Made by a program: the position numbers and the translations under genes. DNA of 64,000 nucleotides from Strobilurus pachycystidiatus (taxonomy: Eukaryota > Basidiomycota > Agaricomycetes > Agaricales > Physalacriaceae). Positions within the stretch are counted from its first letter, which is position 1, and the number at the start of each line of letters is the position of its first letter. The stretch is from contig JAHLMK010000002.1 of NCBI GenBank assembly GCA_019915135.1, forward strand, positions 868,001 to 932,000, read 5' to 3'. The notes beneath the pieces are model-generated. The model saw only the letters and a list, made by a program, of their open reading frames with translations. It did no database searches and was not told where the DNA came from. Below are positions 10,470-22,542 of the stretch, in pieces.

Positions 10470-12554
10470 TCAAGCAGCGGTGATCAAGTACGCCACGGTA
10501 TCGTGAGCCGCCACACTAACTGAAAAGTTTGCGGTTCTAGCGTAAGTGCCAGACAAGTCACTCTGCGCCCACATATCGTGAATCTTCCAATTACTCGAAG
10601 ACCCCAATCCAGGAATATTGGACAGCGTGACGGTCTTTGTCGCTGTGCTTCCAGATGTGTTGATGATGAAGAAATGGATGCCCTTCGAGGACGCGCCAGA
10701 ATAATATTCAGGCGGCGATGTCGTTGGAGCTGAACTGTATGGCGTAAATGGCGCGGCCGGCGTGCCTATGGTCGCGTCTTGGTGGAAGGCCAGCAGTTCG
10801 GCATTCGTGAGGATCGCAATTTGGGTAGAATTGAGAAGAGAGAGCTGCCGATATTGATAAGACATTTGCTATCGTTCTGACAGGTACTCACATCTGTGCC
10901 AAGCAAAATAGGGCTTTTCAGGAAAACCCAGGCAGCGAAGTGTGTGCGTTGTTCTTGGAGGGTGAGAGCCCCATTTCCTGGAGAACGTCAATCGGTACGC
11001 ATTCGAAGGTAGAAGGATCGATCGATGCCTACCAATTTCCATCATGTCCATGTCATTATGCGCCCAGAAATTGATAGCGGACAGGTGCGCGACGTTTGTG
11101 GTTATGATAGATGTGATATAGGACCACGTCGCACTGAAGTTTGGTATTAGAATCAAGTCAGAATGACAATGGAAGACCGAGAATGTTAACCTTGAGTCAC
11201 CGGACATTCTCCACGAATGACCCCTTCGGAAGGTGAGATTACTTCGTTTGAAGGAAAATGGATCACAGGAACCTACACCCGCGCACCCCAGTCCCAGACG
11301 TTGTAATTTCCCCAGAGGCACAAGTTGTATTGAATGGGACGAGACTGTTTTGCCAAAGCACCGCTGGGTAAAGTCAAATTAGGCTGCCAGGGAATGAAGT
11401 GCTGACTGACCCCATCTGTCGATATCGCACGGCCGAATTAGAGTTGCTAGACATCATGTAAACACAAAAGTATGCCTATCCATCGACGCATTACTCACTA
11501 CCAATCGTTGTTCTGAGGGGTCGTGTCACTCCAGTTTGAGGGTATGTTGCAGTTATCTAATATGAGGATCAGCTAGGTCATGGCAGACAGGAGCGAGCTC
11601 AATGACCGTATTTCAGATAATCTATCCCCCAAGCTGCGAACGTCGCAGCGTCGATAGTTTCTGTACCGAGCGAGCCTGGAAAGCCGGAACAGGTTTGAGT
11701 CCCTGCGTCACTTCAATCTCGATGAGCACAGAATCAGGCCCAGCCAAACCGGAAAATCTTACCTGTATATCCCAATCTTAAGACCGAGGGCATGAACTTG
11801 TGACGCAACGCCACTGATGCCGTTTGGGAATTTGCTAGGATCAGGAACAATAGTCCCCGTGCTTGAGTTACGGGTGGTCAGAGACCAGCAATCCTAGAAA
11901 GGATAGGTCAAGGTCACTTTCACCTAGCGAGGAGACTCTGCATACGTCGATGTTGATGTATTGATAGCCTGCTGCCTTCAAGCCAAGAGACCCGAACGCA
12001 TTGGCCGCCGCCAAAACCTTGGCCTCGGAGATAGCTGAAGAGGGAATGAGACGAGACCACAAAGACGAACTGAATTGATATGTACCGCATCCGTACGCGT
12101 TCCAGGTGTTCCAACTTGCAATTCGCTATGAGACTTTGCGATACACATAGACTCGCCAAGCAAACTTACCCCAAAGCAGGAGTCTTACCAGTGTCAGACG
12201 AAGGAGGGTCAGTTGGGGCAGTGGCAGCGATGCCGGTGACTGTAGCAGTAGAAGTCGTAGTGGTAGATTTGCTAGTGGTCGTCGTAGAGCCGCTAGTCAC
12301 AGAGCTAGTGGTCGTAGACGCTCCCGAGGTGGCTGACGGGAGGCACTGATAGTAGTAATCATTGAGATAAGTGCACACCCAGCTGTCAAACGCTCAGCCT
12401 GGAGAATCTGGAAAGGACAAGGAGAATGAACTGACCCTGCCGTGCAAGACGTGCTGCCACTCCATCCGATACCGCCACATTGACCGTAAGGGCTAGACTG
12501 AGCAGAGACATGGCCGAACAAGACAGCACTCAAAGACAAGTAGTACCGGAGCAT
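10470..12554 (-). CDS. Secreted alpha-galactosidase, GH27, with N-terminal CBM1
   Basis: The protein starts at 12554 with a signal peptide ([19 protein letters not shown]). A fungal cellulose-binding module (CBM1) follows directly: [20 protein letters not shown] joined across a 52-nt intron to [14 protein letters not shown] Ser/Thr linker leads to the GH27 catalytic domain, which begins near 12180 with TPALGW. Catalytic-domain landmarks include [26 protein letters not shown], and GIDYLKY joined across an intron (about 11560-11610) to DNCNIPSNW; the Asp in YDNC is the family nucleophile. The C-terminal beta-sandwich ends in [11 protein letters not shown] at 10470. It would release terminal alpha-galactose from galactomannans and raffinose-type sugars outside the cell. 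At least eight short introns are needed. Confidence 0.9.
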
Positions 12555-12752
12555 AGTAGCGGGCTGCGAAACTGTGGTCTAGCATGGCGGTCTTAAGAAT
12601 CACGGGCAGAACATCGGAATACGTGTAGGCACGCGAGACAGGTAGTGAAGTTTGAACACAATGAACGGACCATTATCGGGGCAGCCTGCGCGTACTCAAG
12701 TCATGAGGGCGTTCAGCAGACAGCCGTTCCGCCGGTCCGTCATCACGGTTAG
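12555..12752. promoter_or_regulatory. Compact divergent promoter, alpha-galactosidase / PH protein
   Basis: Under 200 bp separate the two divergent start codons, so the two genes must share or overlap regulatory sequence. I see no canonical TATA box. Confidence 0.45.
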
Positions 12753-15480
12753 ATGAGCTCAGATCAGTCAATATACCACAACAACGCGTCTTTCTTGCCG
12801 ACCACCATGATTGGCCCCCGAGCTATGGACTCTCGCTCTAATCTCGCTGCTCTCGATCGCAGAAAGTCAACGAAACAGCTCATATCTCGCTACGAATCTA
12901 TGGCTTCTGAACCAGCAGCACCACCAAACTCGCGACCCACCGTCAACACAGCAGCAGAACTCTTGCCACCTCCCGCCCTTCCCTACTTCACCCCCAAAAA
13001 GGACAAATCATCCGTCCGGCAATCGTTCAGAAACCTGATGGGAATATTCAAGAAAGGCGATTCGAAATTCAAGCTCAATCAAGTATTCTCTGGTAAACGA
13101 GCATCATCATCCTACGGCGAGGACTCCTTGCGCTCTCGCACCACCGCTCCGGCATCACAAGTGGGTATGAGTGGAACCGTCCTCTATATGGCGAGAGTCT
13201 CCGACGGTGTCTTCATGAATTCTATCCTTCCCGTCTGGACGACTTCTACTGCCTCTTTGGCATTGCCTCACCTCGTTATCTCCTCCGTTTCGATCAATGG
13301 ACACCCAGACACCCAACGAATATCCCTGCAAGACGTCTCTGACGTTCGCTCTCTCACTTGGCATGAATTCGACTCTGAAGAATTAGCACTCTTGCCCAAA
13401 GACTATGAGCTAGAGGACCTGAGGTTTTTCGAAATCTTGATGGACGGTAAACCTAGAGAGCGATTCGCCGTAACGTCGCTCCATGAGCGTGCAGACTGGG
13501 TCAGCTCGATATGGTTCGTCGAGAACGTCATTTGCTCTTGCGCTTGCTCACCGCTGGTAGGGACGCTGTTCTGTCTTGCCGAGGAACGAGGAAAGGGTCA
13601 CTGCAAGTCGTTGAAGCAGAACCACGACCAGAATCGTCAACATCCTACATTAGCAATCGCTCCCTTCCCACCATCCCCTCCGACGCCATCGACGGTCTGC
13701 CTACCCCTTGGGACGCCAGTGCGACTGCCATGAATGAAATGCCTTCACAGCCTGTACCCCAGCCTGCTCATGCTCTGGACGCAGAAGCTACTAGCTCTAC
13801 CACGATTCGAGAAACTTATCTGCAGAGGCGTTCCCTGCTCAGTCCCAACAAACCGTTACCTGTTCCCGCTACGAGTCCGACGCCAAAAGATACTAGTATT
13901 TGGTCCGCAACTGGGTCGATTGTAGACGCTTATGGAGACGCGCCAGTAGTCGCGGAAAGATCTGAAAGAAACGATGAGCTGCTCTCAAAGGAACTGGCAA
14001 ACTTACAAGCTAGCTTGAAGGACCTAGAACAAGGGATCACCTCTGGCTTGACAAAGATGGATCGAGGTATCGTCGCCGTCAACTCGCGAATGAATCGCAC
14101 CGAGGTTCTCTTGGAGGAGGTCTCCCAGACCGTGCTCAGTCTCGCCAAGACGCCGCCATCGACTGAGACGACCCCTGACGCGACGCAAGCTGCCTTGGAT
14201 CCATCGCACATCGATCACATCGCAAACTCTGTACAGACATTGCAGATTCTTTCCCGAGAGCTACGGGATATCATGGAAGGTTTGGAAGAGAAGAGAGCAG
14301 CACGCCCCACCTTGGGAGACCAATCACCCCTTGCACCTGAACAAACAGCATCGACGCCTCCACCTGTCCAAACACCGCCTGGCCTGGAACCTTTGATGGC
14401 AAAACTGGAGACAGTCGAGGGGCAAGTTGCCAACAGTGATATTGGGGTGCGCACTCAAAGACCAACCTGCCGTCCTTCTTCTTACAGTCTTGCAGATGCA
14501 GGAGATCGTAGTGATGTTAAGAGGCGAGATCGAGCAACGCGGTCTGCTAAGCCAACAACAGACAGACAGTGTCCGATATCTCAACGAACTCAACTCGGTC
14601 TGTATTGGTAGCCAACATTCCAGCATATATGTGTTAACCATCTGTCGGACAGTGGCTGGAATCGTTCGTTAATAGTGGCGCATCACAAATCCAGCTCATG
14701 CACGGCTCCGTTGAGCAGATACGCGATGTGCTAGGGTGTGATCCTCCAGAGGGCCCCTCAATCGTTGCGTTGCTTCTGGATGTCAAGAATAGCGTCGATG
14801 CCTTGAGGGCATCAATTGGCGAGAATGCGAATGCAAGCAGGACGTTGTGTGGGTGTAGTTTTCGCTGTGAGATCGTGTGTTGTTGACGCTTTGGTAGCGC
14901 CCGAGTATCTAACTGAACTATTGACGCGACAACATCAGAATCAGGAAGCTCTGTTCAAAGGATTGACGGCGGGTAGGTTTTCGATAACTTTGTCAAGAAT
15001 CCCCGCTGACCATGTCCAGAGCTCATAAGCGAGATCAGAGGGGAGAGGATTCGCTTTGTAGATGCAATGAAAGAGGCGACGGAAATCAACGTACAATGTG
15101 AGTGGAATAATACCTGTGAAACTATGTGTCGTGATGCTAAGATCGTTCGAACGCATAGCTCATGTAGAAGAGTTCAAGAGAGAACTGAAGCGGGAGGTTC
15201 ATGGCATGACCAAGGAAGTGGGACGTCTATACAAAGAGCGGCAGACAATGGAGAATCAGATCGCAGAGCTTTTCGCCTTTTATTCCAAGCAGAAGCAAGG
15301 GATCATCGTGAGTTTTGTAGTGTTTGCATGGCATATACCTGACTCCGAGGACTGTAGCCTTTTGCGACGGCTGCACTGCCATATCAAGGGCAACAACAGC
15401 AGATTCCTCCCAATATGCAGCATCGCGGTACCGACGGTCGACCTCTTCCAAGTCCTCAGTCCAGACGGCCAGGCTATTGA
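12753..15480 (+). CDS. PH-domain and coiled-coil protein of unknown function
   Basis: The first exon carries a disordered N-terminus with SNLAALDRRKSTKQLISRYE, then a basic stretch (RQSFRNLMGIFKKG) and a PH-type domain from about residue 130 (GTVLYMARVSDGVFMNSILP) to RFAVTSLHERADWVSSIW. A 47-nt intron with a GTTCGT donor (13514-13560) restores the PH C-terminal helix as SSIWDAVLSCRGTRK. A Pro/Ser-rich linker follows, and then a long coiled coil (ELLSKELANLQASLKDLEQG, LSRELRDIMEGLEEKRA). Further small exons run on to VHGMTKEVGRLYKERQTMEN and a Gln-rich end, with the stop at 15478-15480. It may be a membrane- or cortex-associated scaffold, but I do not recognise a named family, and the role is unknown. 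The small exons between 14440 and 15350 are approximate. Confidence 0.75.
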
Positions 15481-15592
15481 GGCGAGGGATGGATGGTCAA
15501 TTACATGCTTACCGTGTTCATAAATTACGCTGTCTTTCATGCGATGAGGAATAAGGATCTATGTTGATGCCGTAGTGATTATCCAGAGTGAT

Positions 15593-16229
15593 TTACTTGG
15601 AAAGAGCGTATTGCAGTGCTTGGTACACCTCGGTTTCAATTTCTGCTTCCATTTTGTCTTCTTCCGAGCCGTTGCCGGCCAGCACTTTCTCCGCCTCTGC
15701 AAGGTTGGCGCGAATGGCCTGTGTAAATCTAAGCAAGGGGGACCGGGGTCAATGGGGTGAAGGCGTACCTCTGGCGCAAAGTCCTCCAAGGGTGCAGCCT
15801 CAATAGCGTTGATTGTCAGCTTGTTGTTTGGGTGCACGGTCGCAAATCCGCCAGACACTGCCATAGATGAGACTTAAACGGGACAAAAGACGTGATTACG
15901 CACCAAACCACTTCTTGGGGGCTTCTCCGCTGGCCTCAATGACCTCGACGACTCCGGGGCGTAAAGGTTCAATCGAAGGGACGTGGTCGGCGAGGATACC
16001 CATGTCACCGGTGGCGGCAGAGATGTTGACCTGGACGACTTCCGCGGACGTGAAAATCGCCTGGCTGGAGGTTGGCAGACGGACGGCGGCAACGGAAAGA
16101 AAATACCTGGTGGGGCAGGACGAGCGAAAGATTCAGCTTGTCCGCGGCAACAGCATATCCACGCCTGGAGCCAGAAAACGTTGAGGGGGCGCGTCGAGCG
16201 ACAGAGGCAAGGAAACGCAGAGACGCCAT
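15593..16229 (-). CDS. ATP16: Mitochondrial F1 ATP synthase subunit delta
   Basis: The start at 16229 gives a mitochondrial presequence (MASLRFLASVARRAPSTF, then RRGYA). The epsilon/delta-type beta-sandwich follows: LNLSLVLPHQ, an intron near 16110-16060, VVQVNISAATGDMGILADHV, then VSGGFATVHPNNKLTINAIE, and a C-terminal two-helix end (ANLAEAEKVLAG... ALQYALSK) with the stop at 15593. This is the mitochondrial homologue of bacterial epsilon, part of the central rotor stalk of F1. Length and order match the family. Two or more introns interrupt it. The assignment is confident. Confidence 0.93.
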
Positions 16230-17160
16230 GATGACCGACTTCAGAGAACTCGGTTGGATTCGGGGCTTCGCCTTTTCGGTAATAGCCGCACCTGCCGAAA
16301 CCGGCAGTTACCAACCAGGTGTCCCCGAGGGCCCAATCCTTGCGTGTAGTTGCTTAGATTTACGGACTACAAACAACAACTATGGTCGGGATGTCAGACA
16401 TTGATATTGGTGGCTCAAACAAGCTCCCATTTGCTCGTAACTTGGTACATAGTATCACTGTCCAGTGTCCACTACCCAAGCATTTTATGCCTGACGACGC
16501 TATCAAAGGCTATCAATGTAGAGGCGCACTGTAAACAAGTGCTCGTTGCGCGGTACTCCATGGCAGCATACATCTTACAATCTTTAGATTCCTCTCAAGT
16601 CTTTAAGGATGTAAGGCCTGAGGTTGTTCAAATTTGGTCCTCGGACTCCCTTTGGAATGACGGCTCAAACAAACTCGCCGAACCGAAGGCCGCCATTCGC
16701 TCGCATGTTTTTGCCTAAGTAAGTAGTGAACGTTATGAACTGTTGACCTCAGGCAGACAGCGATCATGGTGCGGAAGGTGTACACTGGCGTGCCTGCGTG
16801 CATGAGCGCGAGTGTCAAGATTTCTGAGGATGTCATGCTTAGCTGAAGTTAACGGTGAGACGACCGTACCGCCGCTGGATGCCGTGACGCTGCCCTCGCT
16901 GCCACGCTCATCCGAATATTCTTCAAAAATGAGCTTCCAGCCAAAATAGGGATGTTCTTCCTATTGTAGCCACGGCCATCAATAAGTGAGACAACGGCAT
17001 CCATTATTTCCTTTTCCTGTGAGTAGGGAGAGTCCTTGCTTGAACGCAAGGAAACATAGAGTTCACCTCCTTCACAGATATCCTTTATTTATTTGATGGA
17101 CAGACACAAAGAATTATACATGAGCTATAGTTAGGTCAAAATAAGATTTATTCTTCTGTT
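16230..17160. other. Gene-poor stretch of ~930 bp
   Basis: This lies between the ATP16 start and the GSH1 stop. It must contain the ATP16 promoter at its left edge and the GSH1 3' region at its right edge. Minus-strand open frames at 16603-16836 and 16849-17049 do not resemble known proteins and are not called. I see no RNA gene. Confidence 0.4.
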
Positions 17161-19847
17161 TCACAGCCCAATGTCGCCCTTGTCTTTCTCAGTGCCCATA
17201 TAACCTGCCGGCAAAAGGTCTGGCGCCCTTCGCACACCTCGCTCGCTGATAAAGAGTCAGAGGAGGGACTAAAAGATGCGCAATGTGCTTACATTTCATC
17301 CACTGCTTTCAAAAGGTCATCATTGATCTCAGCATTGACCACCGAGTCGCGCGCGTACGCTGGATGGGAGCGAACATAGTTTCTTATCCAGGTGGCAGGA
17401 GTTAACAGGGACCCTGTGAGAGAGTCAGTGAACCGCGTTAACTCAAGGTTGCGCTTGCATACCGTTAGAACGCCTCTTGACCAAGTCGAGGTATTTGTTG
17501 ATTTTGATCAACGCGTCCGGCTCGACATCTAGGGTATCGAGATACTCATATATCAAGCCCAGCAGCCCGGGGAACATCCCTCCCTAGGAATCTTCAACGG
17601 TGGTCCAGTTACGCCCGTCAAAGCATTTACATCACCGTTCATTATCTCGTTCATCGTCATCTCACCATATTCCTTGTCCACAGGTTCGGAGCAAACACCA
17701 TTATCTGGTGCAGGTGCCGTCGGGAAGCAGTTTCGCAATATCTTTTCCTTACGAGGTGCATCTCCGTCGGCTGAGCAGCTGCGACAGGACGACGCCACAC
17801 TCGATGATCGGCTTGACCCGTCCCTAAACACATTCTTCCGGAAGAAGAATTTCTGGGAATTGGACGCGTCTCTGAGCTGGGCTCTCGACATGTTCTCGTC
17901 GACCTGGCCAAAATTGTCAGCGCCACAGACATGCCAAGGAGAAAAGGGTACCTTGGAAATGGGTAGATAGAAGTTCAGGTTGAAGCTGAGAATCGCCCGC
18001 GACAAAAGAACCACAAATGCAGCATATGCAGCATTCTCAAAGTCTGTCATTTGCACCTCCATACTTCGGAATTCTACACGCCACCCTATCGGAGAATTCG
18101 GTGGAGGAGGTTTGAATCGTAGAGTTTGCCAGTTGGTGGATTGTATGTTCTGCATGATGCTCATGAGAAAGCGGGCGACAGTGGTCCGTCCAAGGCCCTC
18201 ACCTCAAAGTGGTCGCTGCTGACGGTGTCATCCTGGTCAATGGTCTCCGAGAATACTACCAGCGGGTCACGGATGAATAAATGGGATATATGCTTCGAGA
18301 GAAGATCGTCGATTCCTATGTCGAATTGAGCAGAGTGTTCGCGTCATGCTGATATAACTGACCATTCTCTTTGAGGCGGTCAAATATTTCCTGGTCGTAT
18401 GGCACGTAAGTGTCGTTATATTCAGGCCGGTTCGCCCAATCATTGGCGATATACAGATCAACGCTGTCATACCGAGATTTGGGGATCTTGTAGCGATCGT
18501 TCTTTAATGGCTATACATGTGTTAGATCGATGTGAAAAAGTTAAAGCTCATACTCAAACCTTCAAGCCCCGTTCTTCCTCCGTACGGTCGTCCACGCTGC
18601 CAGCAATAACGTTCCATCGACAGTCCACATCAGCAAGGTAGCCACGCCAAATAGGACTGGCAGCGGTGAGCGCCAGCTAGCTCCACGATCAGCAAAGCAA
18701 TTCGGTTCATTCTCTGGAAACCACTGCGTACCAATATGGGTCCAATAGGTATGAGCGCGTCGTACATGCGCCTTGCTTCATTGACGTTGCATGCTTGAAA
18801 CGTCAATTGGAGGCAGGAGCAGCCCATGCCGAATCCCATCGCGTCGAGGTAGATGTGATCTGGAAGTGCAGCTCCCTTCTTCGCTTCTGGATCGACGTTT
18901 CAAACACGACGCGTTCACGGGAATGAGAAGACATACCGCTGTCTTCTGCGTAGATGTTCCGGTCCCAGGGGACGGTAGGGTCAATGAAAGGCTTGGGAGT
19001 CATTTCGTCAAAAAAGATTGGAAGGTTAATTGCCACTTTGGAGCCTCTTCGCGTTCGGATGTTTGCCGTGAGGGTGCTGTATATGAAATGAGAGGCGGGA
19101 AGGTGTTGTAACGAGTTTACTGACGGGAAACGAACGTGAGGGTTGGTAATTTCCTCAGGAAGGAAAAGACTGTGGCTCGAGACCGCGCCGTTGGGGTCGA
19201 AGTAAGGTTCGGTGAATTGACCTGGAACACCAAGGCGGGGATAGGATGTGAATGTCAATGGTATTTCGTTCTGCTTCAGATGTTTTCGGGCAAGACAGCG
19301 TCTGAGATGAGTCGGCATTTCAAACGGCGTCGGAATGCTACTGCACGCACCGGTACCGCATATTACTCTCTACAGAGATGAGATCTGATATAGAGCCAGA
19401 ATAAGGAGATCCGGGAGTAGATTCCAGCATGAACCTGCCATATTCCGGATGGAAGGTAGGTATGGGGACTCTACACGATGATTGAGCAGAAAATCTTGAT
19501 TCAAATCGACCATCGCTCACTTTTCGTGACAGTCCGAGCTTATGTCTTCGACTATCGAGCCTAGTTTCTGGAGAATTTCCGTTTGGCGGAGGGAAAGTTT
19601 CGCGTTCTTTTGGTCATTGTCGAAGGATATCACCATATACTCAATCTATCAATCCGCTTATGAGAGAAAAGAGTGGATTGATGCGAGCGAGACCGACCTC
19701 ATCCCCCCAGAGCAATTCATCGCCGTGACGGTCCTTGAGCCGGTTCCAGATGTGTAGAAACTGTGTGATTCCGTGGTATCGAACGTGATCGGCGTACTTT
19801 TTCGCCTCTTCCCATGGCAGTGGTGTACCGAGAAACAAGAGACCCAT
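17161..19847 (-). CDS. GSH1: Glutamate-cysteine ligase catalytic subunit
   Basis: This multi-exon gene encodes the eukaryotic-type gamma-glutamylcysteine synthetase, the first and rate-limiting step of glutathione synthesis (ATP-dependent joining of Glu and Cys), in the cytosol. The start is [20 protein letters not shown] at 19847. Landmarks in order: [121 protein letters not shown], and KFFFRKNVF. The C-terminus [12 protein letters not shown] ends at a TGA at 17161-17163. All catalytic-domain blocks seen are in frame once short introns are removed. It lies about 330 bp downstream of ATG6 on the same strand. The identity is firm; some exon edges are approximate. Confidence 0.94.
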
Positions 19848-20175
19848 CACTAGCTGTTGGCAGAATCGTCAAGAAAGAGTTCCAAAGATAAGGCCCTCCT
19901 CGAGTCGGCCCACGAAGACAGGCGAGGATGATGTGGTTGCCGGTGAAGCTTTGTCAGATCGGCGAGACGGAACTTAGATTGCGCGATTTGGTTTGTAAGG
20001 TGCTGACAGAGATTTCTACTTCCGTCGATAACAACTTCCTACCTCGAGCCGAGGAACAAGTTTATGCAATGCAGGTCAATTCGTGTGGGTGTAGGTACTA
20101 GTTGAAGCATAAAAAGGCAAAGACCATGACTACGTCATGCAGAAGAACGTCTTGACCGCCCAATCAGCGGCTCAA
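19848..20175. promoter_or_regulatory. GSH1 upstream region / ATG6 3' region
   Basis: About 330 bp between two head-to-tail minus-strand genes. It should hold the ATG6 terminator and the GSH1 promoter. A TGACTACGTCATGC word at about 20127 resembles a bZIP (CRE/AP-1-like) site, which would be fitting upstream of a glutathione gene, but one word is weak evidence. Confidence 0.35.
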
Positions 20176-21878
20176 TTACCCGTTGGCACCGTTCGTGGCC
20201 CACTTCAGACACATTTTTAGAGCAAGCAGTACATGTCGGAGAGAGCGAGTCCAGGCTTCCTCTTGGTTGAATTGTAACTTGACCGAGACATCGCCTATGC
20301 GATCCTTAGCTACTCTGGGAAGGATGTCAGTCAGCGCGGGGTAGGAAGGCGTTTGCCTGTCGCTTACTGATGCGGGAACTCTATAGTCGAGTCCTGCGAC
20401 TTGATATAGTCCATGAGTTGCTTTAAACACTCTATGAAGGCCACCATGGCAATATCAAACCGTCGATTGTGCAGCAGTCTGCCAAAGTGCATGTCGCCCG
20501 AACCGTATAATTCGTATTGTGACTTGTCACCAGAGGTCTTCTCTATTCTCGAGAAAGAGCCCATTGGTACCAGGCGGTAACTATCGCTCATAAATGAATG
20601 GCCAGAATAAGGTGCCAACGAAAGCGACATACTTCTCGAAGGTGTAATCGAGTTTGCGCGCGATGGTGTACATCAACAGCAGAGTTTGACCCCAGGCAGC
20701 ATTGATTTCCGCCCATTCCACCTGCTATAGCTTCAGCAGGATTCTGATATTGGAACATTAGCACTTACGGGGACACCTGGCACTCTCCCAAGACGTAGGC
20801 CATTGATGGTGCCGAAAACTCCATCGTGACCGATACAGAATGCATCATTATAGACGTTGGTGCGCTCTAGCTTCTCAAGTGTAGCCGAATCCGTCGCATA
20901 AGCGGCGCGGAGAGTAGCGAGCTGAACCGACTGTTGATCCAAGGCTAGAAGTTGCTCGTTGTGGGCGCGCCAGAAGCTGTGAGAATTAGACACCCCGCAG
21001 ACCACGAGGGTGAAGAGCTCACTCGTTCTCCTCCTGCTCCAAAGCTTTCTCCTCAAGACCCAGCATCTGTAGTTCATGATCTAGTTGTTCACGCTCGCGT
21101 TCTGCCTCCAGTAGTTGCTCCACCGCCAATCGCTCCTCAACTTTGAGCTTCTCGATCTTCTTCTCGGCCTCCTCCCTGACCATGACGCTTTGGCTATCTC
21201 GTTCGCGTTCCTTCCGTAGCTCTTTGTCAAACGCGATATACCCATCTCGTTCCTTTTTGGCTTCGTCAAGTTGACGTTGAAGGTGGGTTAACAGGATTTG
21301 GGTACATTCCGCACATAGAGGATGATCGATCTCCGACCGAGATGATAATGTATTGAACAGCCGTGCAGTGGACCGAAGATGATGAGATAAAGGAGATGGG
21401 TTGGGATGGTCGACAACCGGAGGTTCTGGCGCGGGAGATTCGGACTGTTTCCGATTCCGTTTCATGAGACCTCTCTTTGGCTGTTGGGTGGGAGGTGTCT
21501 GCGTAGGAATGTTCCGAATCATACTGTCCTGGAGAAGAACAAAGGACTCGTGTGGCGCCATGGGCTGCTTGCCTTGAGCACGCGTTGAGAGCGTCGACGG
21601 CGCGGTGCTCGTTTTAGATCGCTTCCAGGCGGACTTGACGGTCGAATCTGCAGGTAGAAGTGCCAGTTTTTCGGTCTCCGTGGCGTTTCTGGCATGAGAA
21701 GAGGACTGTATTGGCGGAGGCGCAGACGATACAATCATATCGTATGCTGAGGGAGCCAGATCCACCAGAGAGGCGTCCAACTGGGTCATTAATGTTGAGC
21801 TGTTGGAGAAGACCATACTGTCAGACGCACCTGCAGCGGCTCCTTGCACTGCTGGCATATTAGGCCACCGAAACTCAT
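20176..21878 (-). CDS. ATG6: Autophagy protein Atg6/Beclin 1 (Vps30)
   Basis: The start at 21878 gives [16 protein letters not shown]; a 50-nt intron joins this to [19 protein letters not shown], reproducing the zinc-ribbon-like N-terminus of fungal Beclins. A disordered region follows, then the coiled coil from [19 protein letters not shown] through [10 protein letters not shown], and the evolutionarily conserved domain: [81 protein letters not shown], and a last exon [19 protein letters not shown] ending at 20176. Atg6 is a subunit of the class III PI3-kinase complexes in autophagy and vacuolar sorting. The longer open frame up to 22029 runs through the first intron and is not the real start. 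The assignment is confident. Confidence 0.95.
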
Positions 21879-22542
21879 GGCGACGCGTACTTGTCCTCTG
21901 CCGCTGATGGTTTACACGTTTCGGCGATGTGGAACGAGTCCAAGGCGAGGCCGAGTGTAAAGGCAATTGCCGACGGAACTCAGTGCAGGCAGGCCGGATG
22001 TGACGTCGCTCACTCTGCTTTGCTTTCAAACGTCAACGTTACCCGTCCAGTCTACCGATACGGGCTGATTCAGACTAGCGCTGACTATGACTTCTGGCCC
22101 GATGGATGTTTCTGCCTCTCTCTGTCCCTGGACAACCGTCCAACGCTGTTCCTGGTGCAGGAAAAGTACTCGGCGTCTAAAATGCTGCCTACATCAAGCA
22201 ACTGTGAACCTACGATTACCCCGGCATCTAGTAGCAAATCCTTGAAACGCCCTAGCCGCATCGACTGCTGGATTCAGTGTCAGTCACCCAGGGTTGCTTC
22301 TTTCATTAACGTACGTGCGGGATCCCCTTTTACTCCGTCTGGCAAACTTTGCGTTCAAACCCTTATAAGAATGCGGTCAGTTGACTGAATCCGTCAACGC
22401 TGTGGGGAAGACTATAAACCCCAATACTCGCCGCTCTTGCTCTCCAGTGTCTAACTACAACATTTGATCTCAACGCTAGTAAGTATTCCTTTTTAAAAAA
22501 TCCTCGTGCACGCGTCAATGAATTCCTTGCTCTCTATAGAGC
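21879..22542. promoter_or_regulatory. Divergent region between ATG6 and the caspase-fold gene
   Basis: About 660 bp between divergent starts. On the plus strand a TATA-like box (tataaa, 22413-22418) lies about 130 bp before the caspase-fold start codon, and a pyrimidine-rich stretch follows it, as in strong fungal promoters. No coding sequence is evident. Confidence 0.5.
22479..22539 (+). other. Probable 5' UTR intron of the caspase-fold gene
   Basis: A consensus donor (gtaagt) at 22479 and an acceptor (ctatag) at 22539 flank 61 nt ending three bases before the ATG at 22543. The size and signals match coding introns in the window. Transcript data would be needed to confirm it. Confidence 0.5.

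Noticed and set aside
16603..17049. Two minus-strand open frames of 77 and 66 codons
   Set aside because: No known motif and no convincing splice join between them.
21879..22029. Longer ATG6 N-terminus starting at 22029
   Set aside because: That frame runs through the first intron and loses the conserved [14 protein letters not shown] start, which the 21878 ATG gives.
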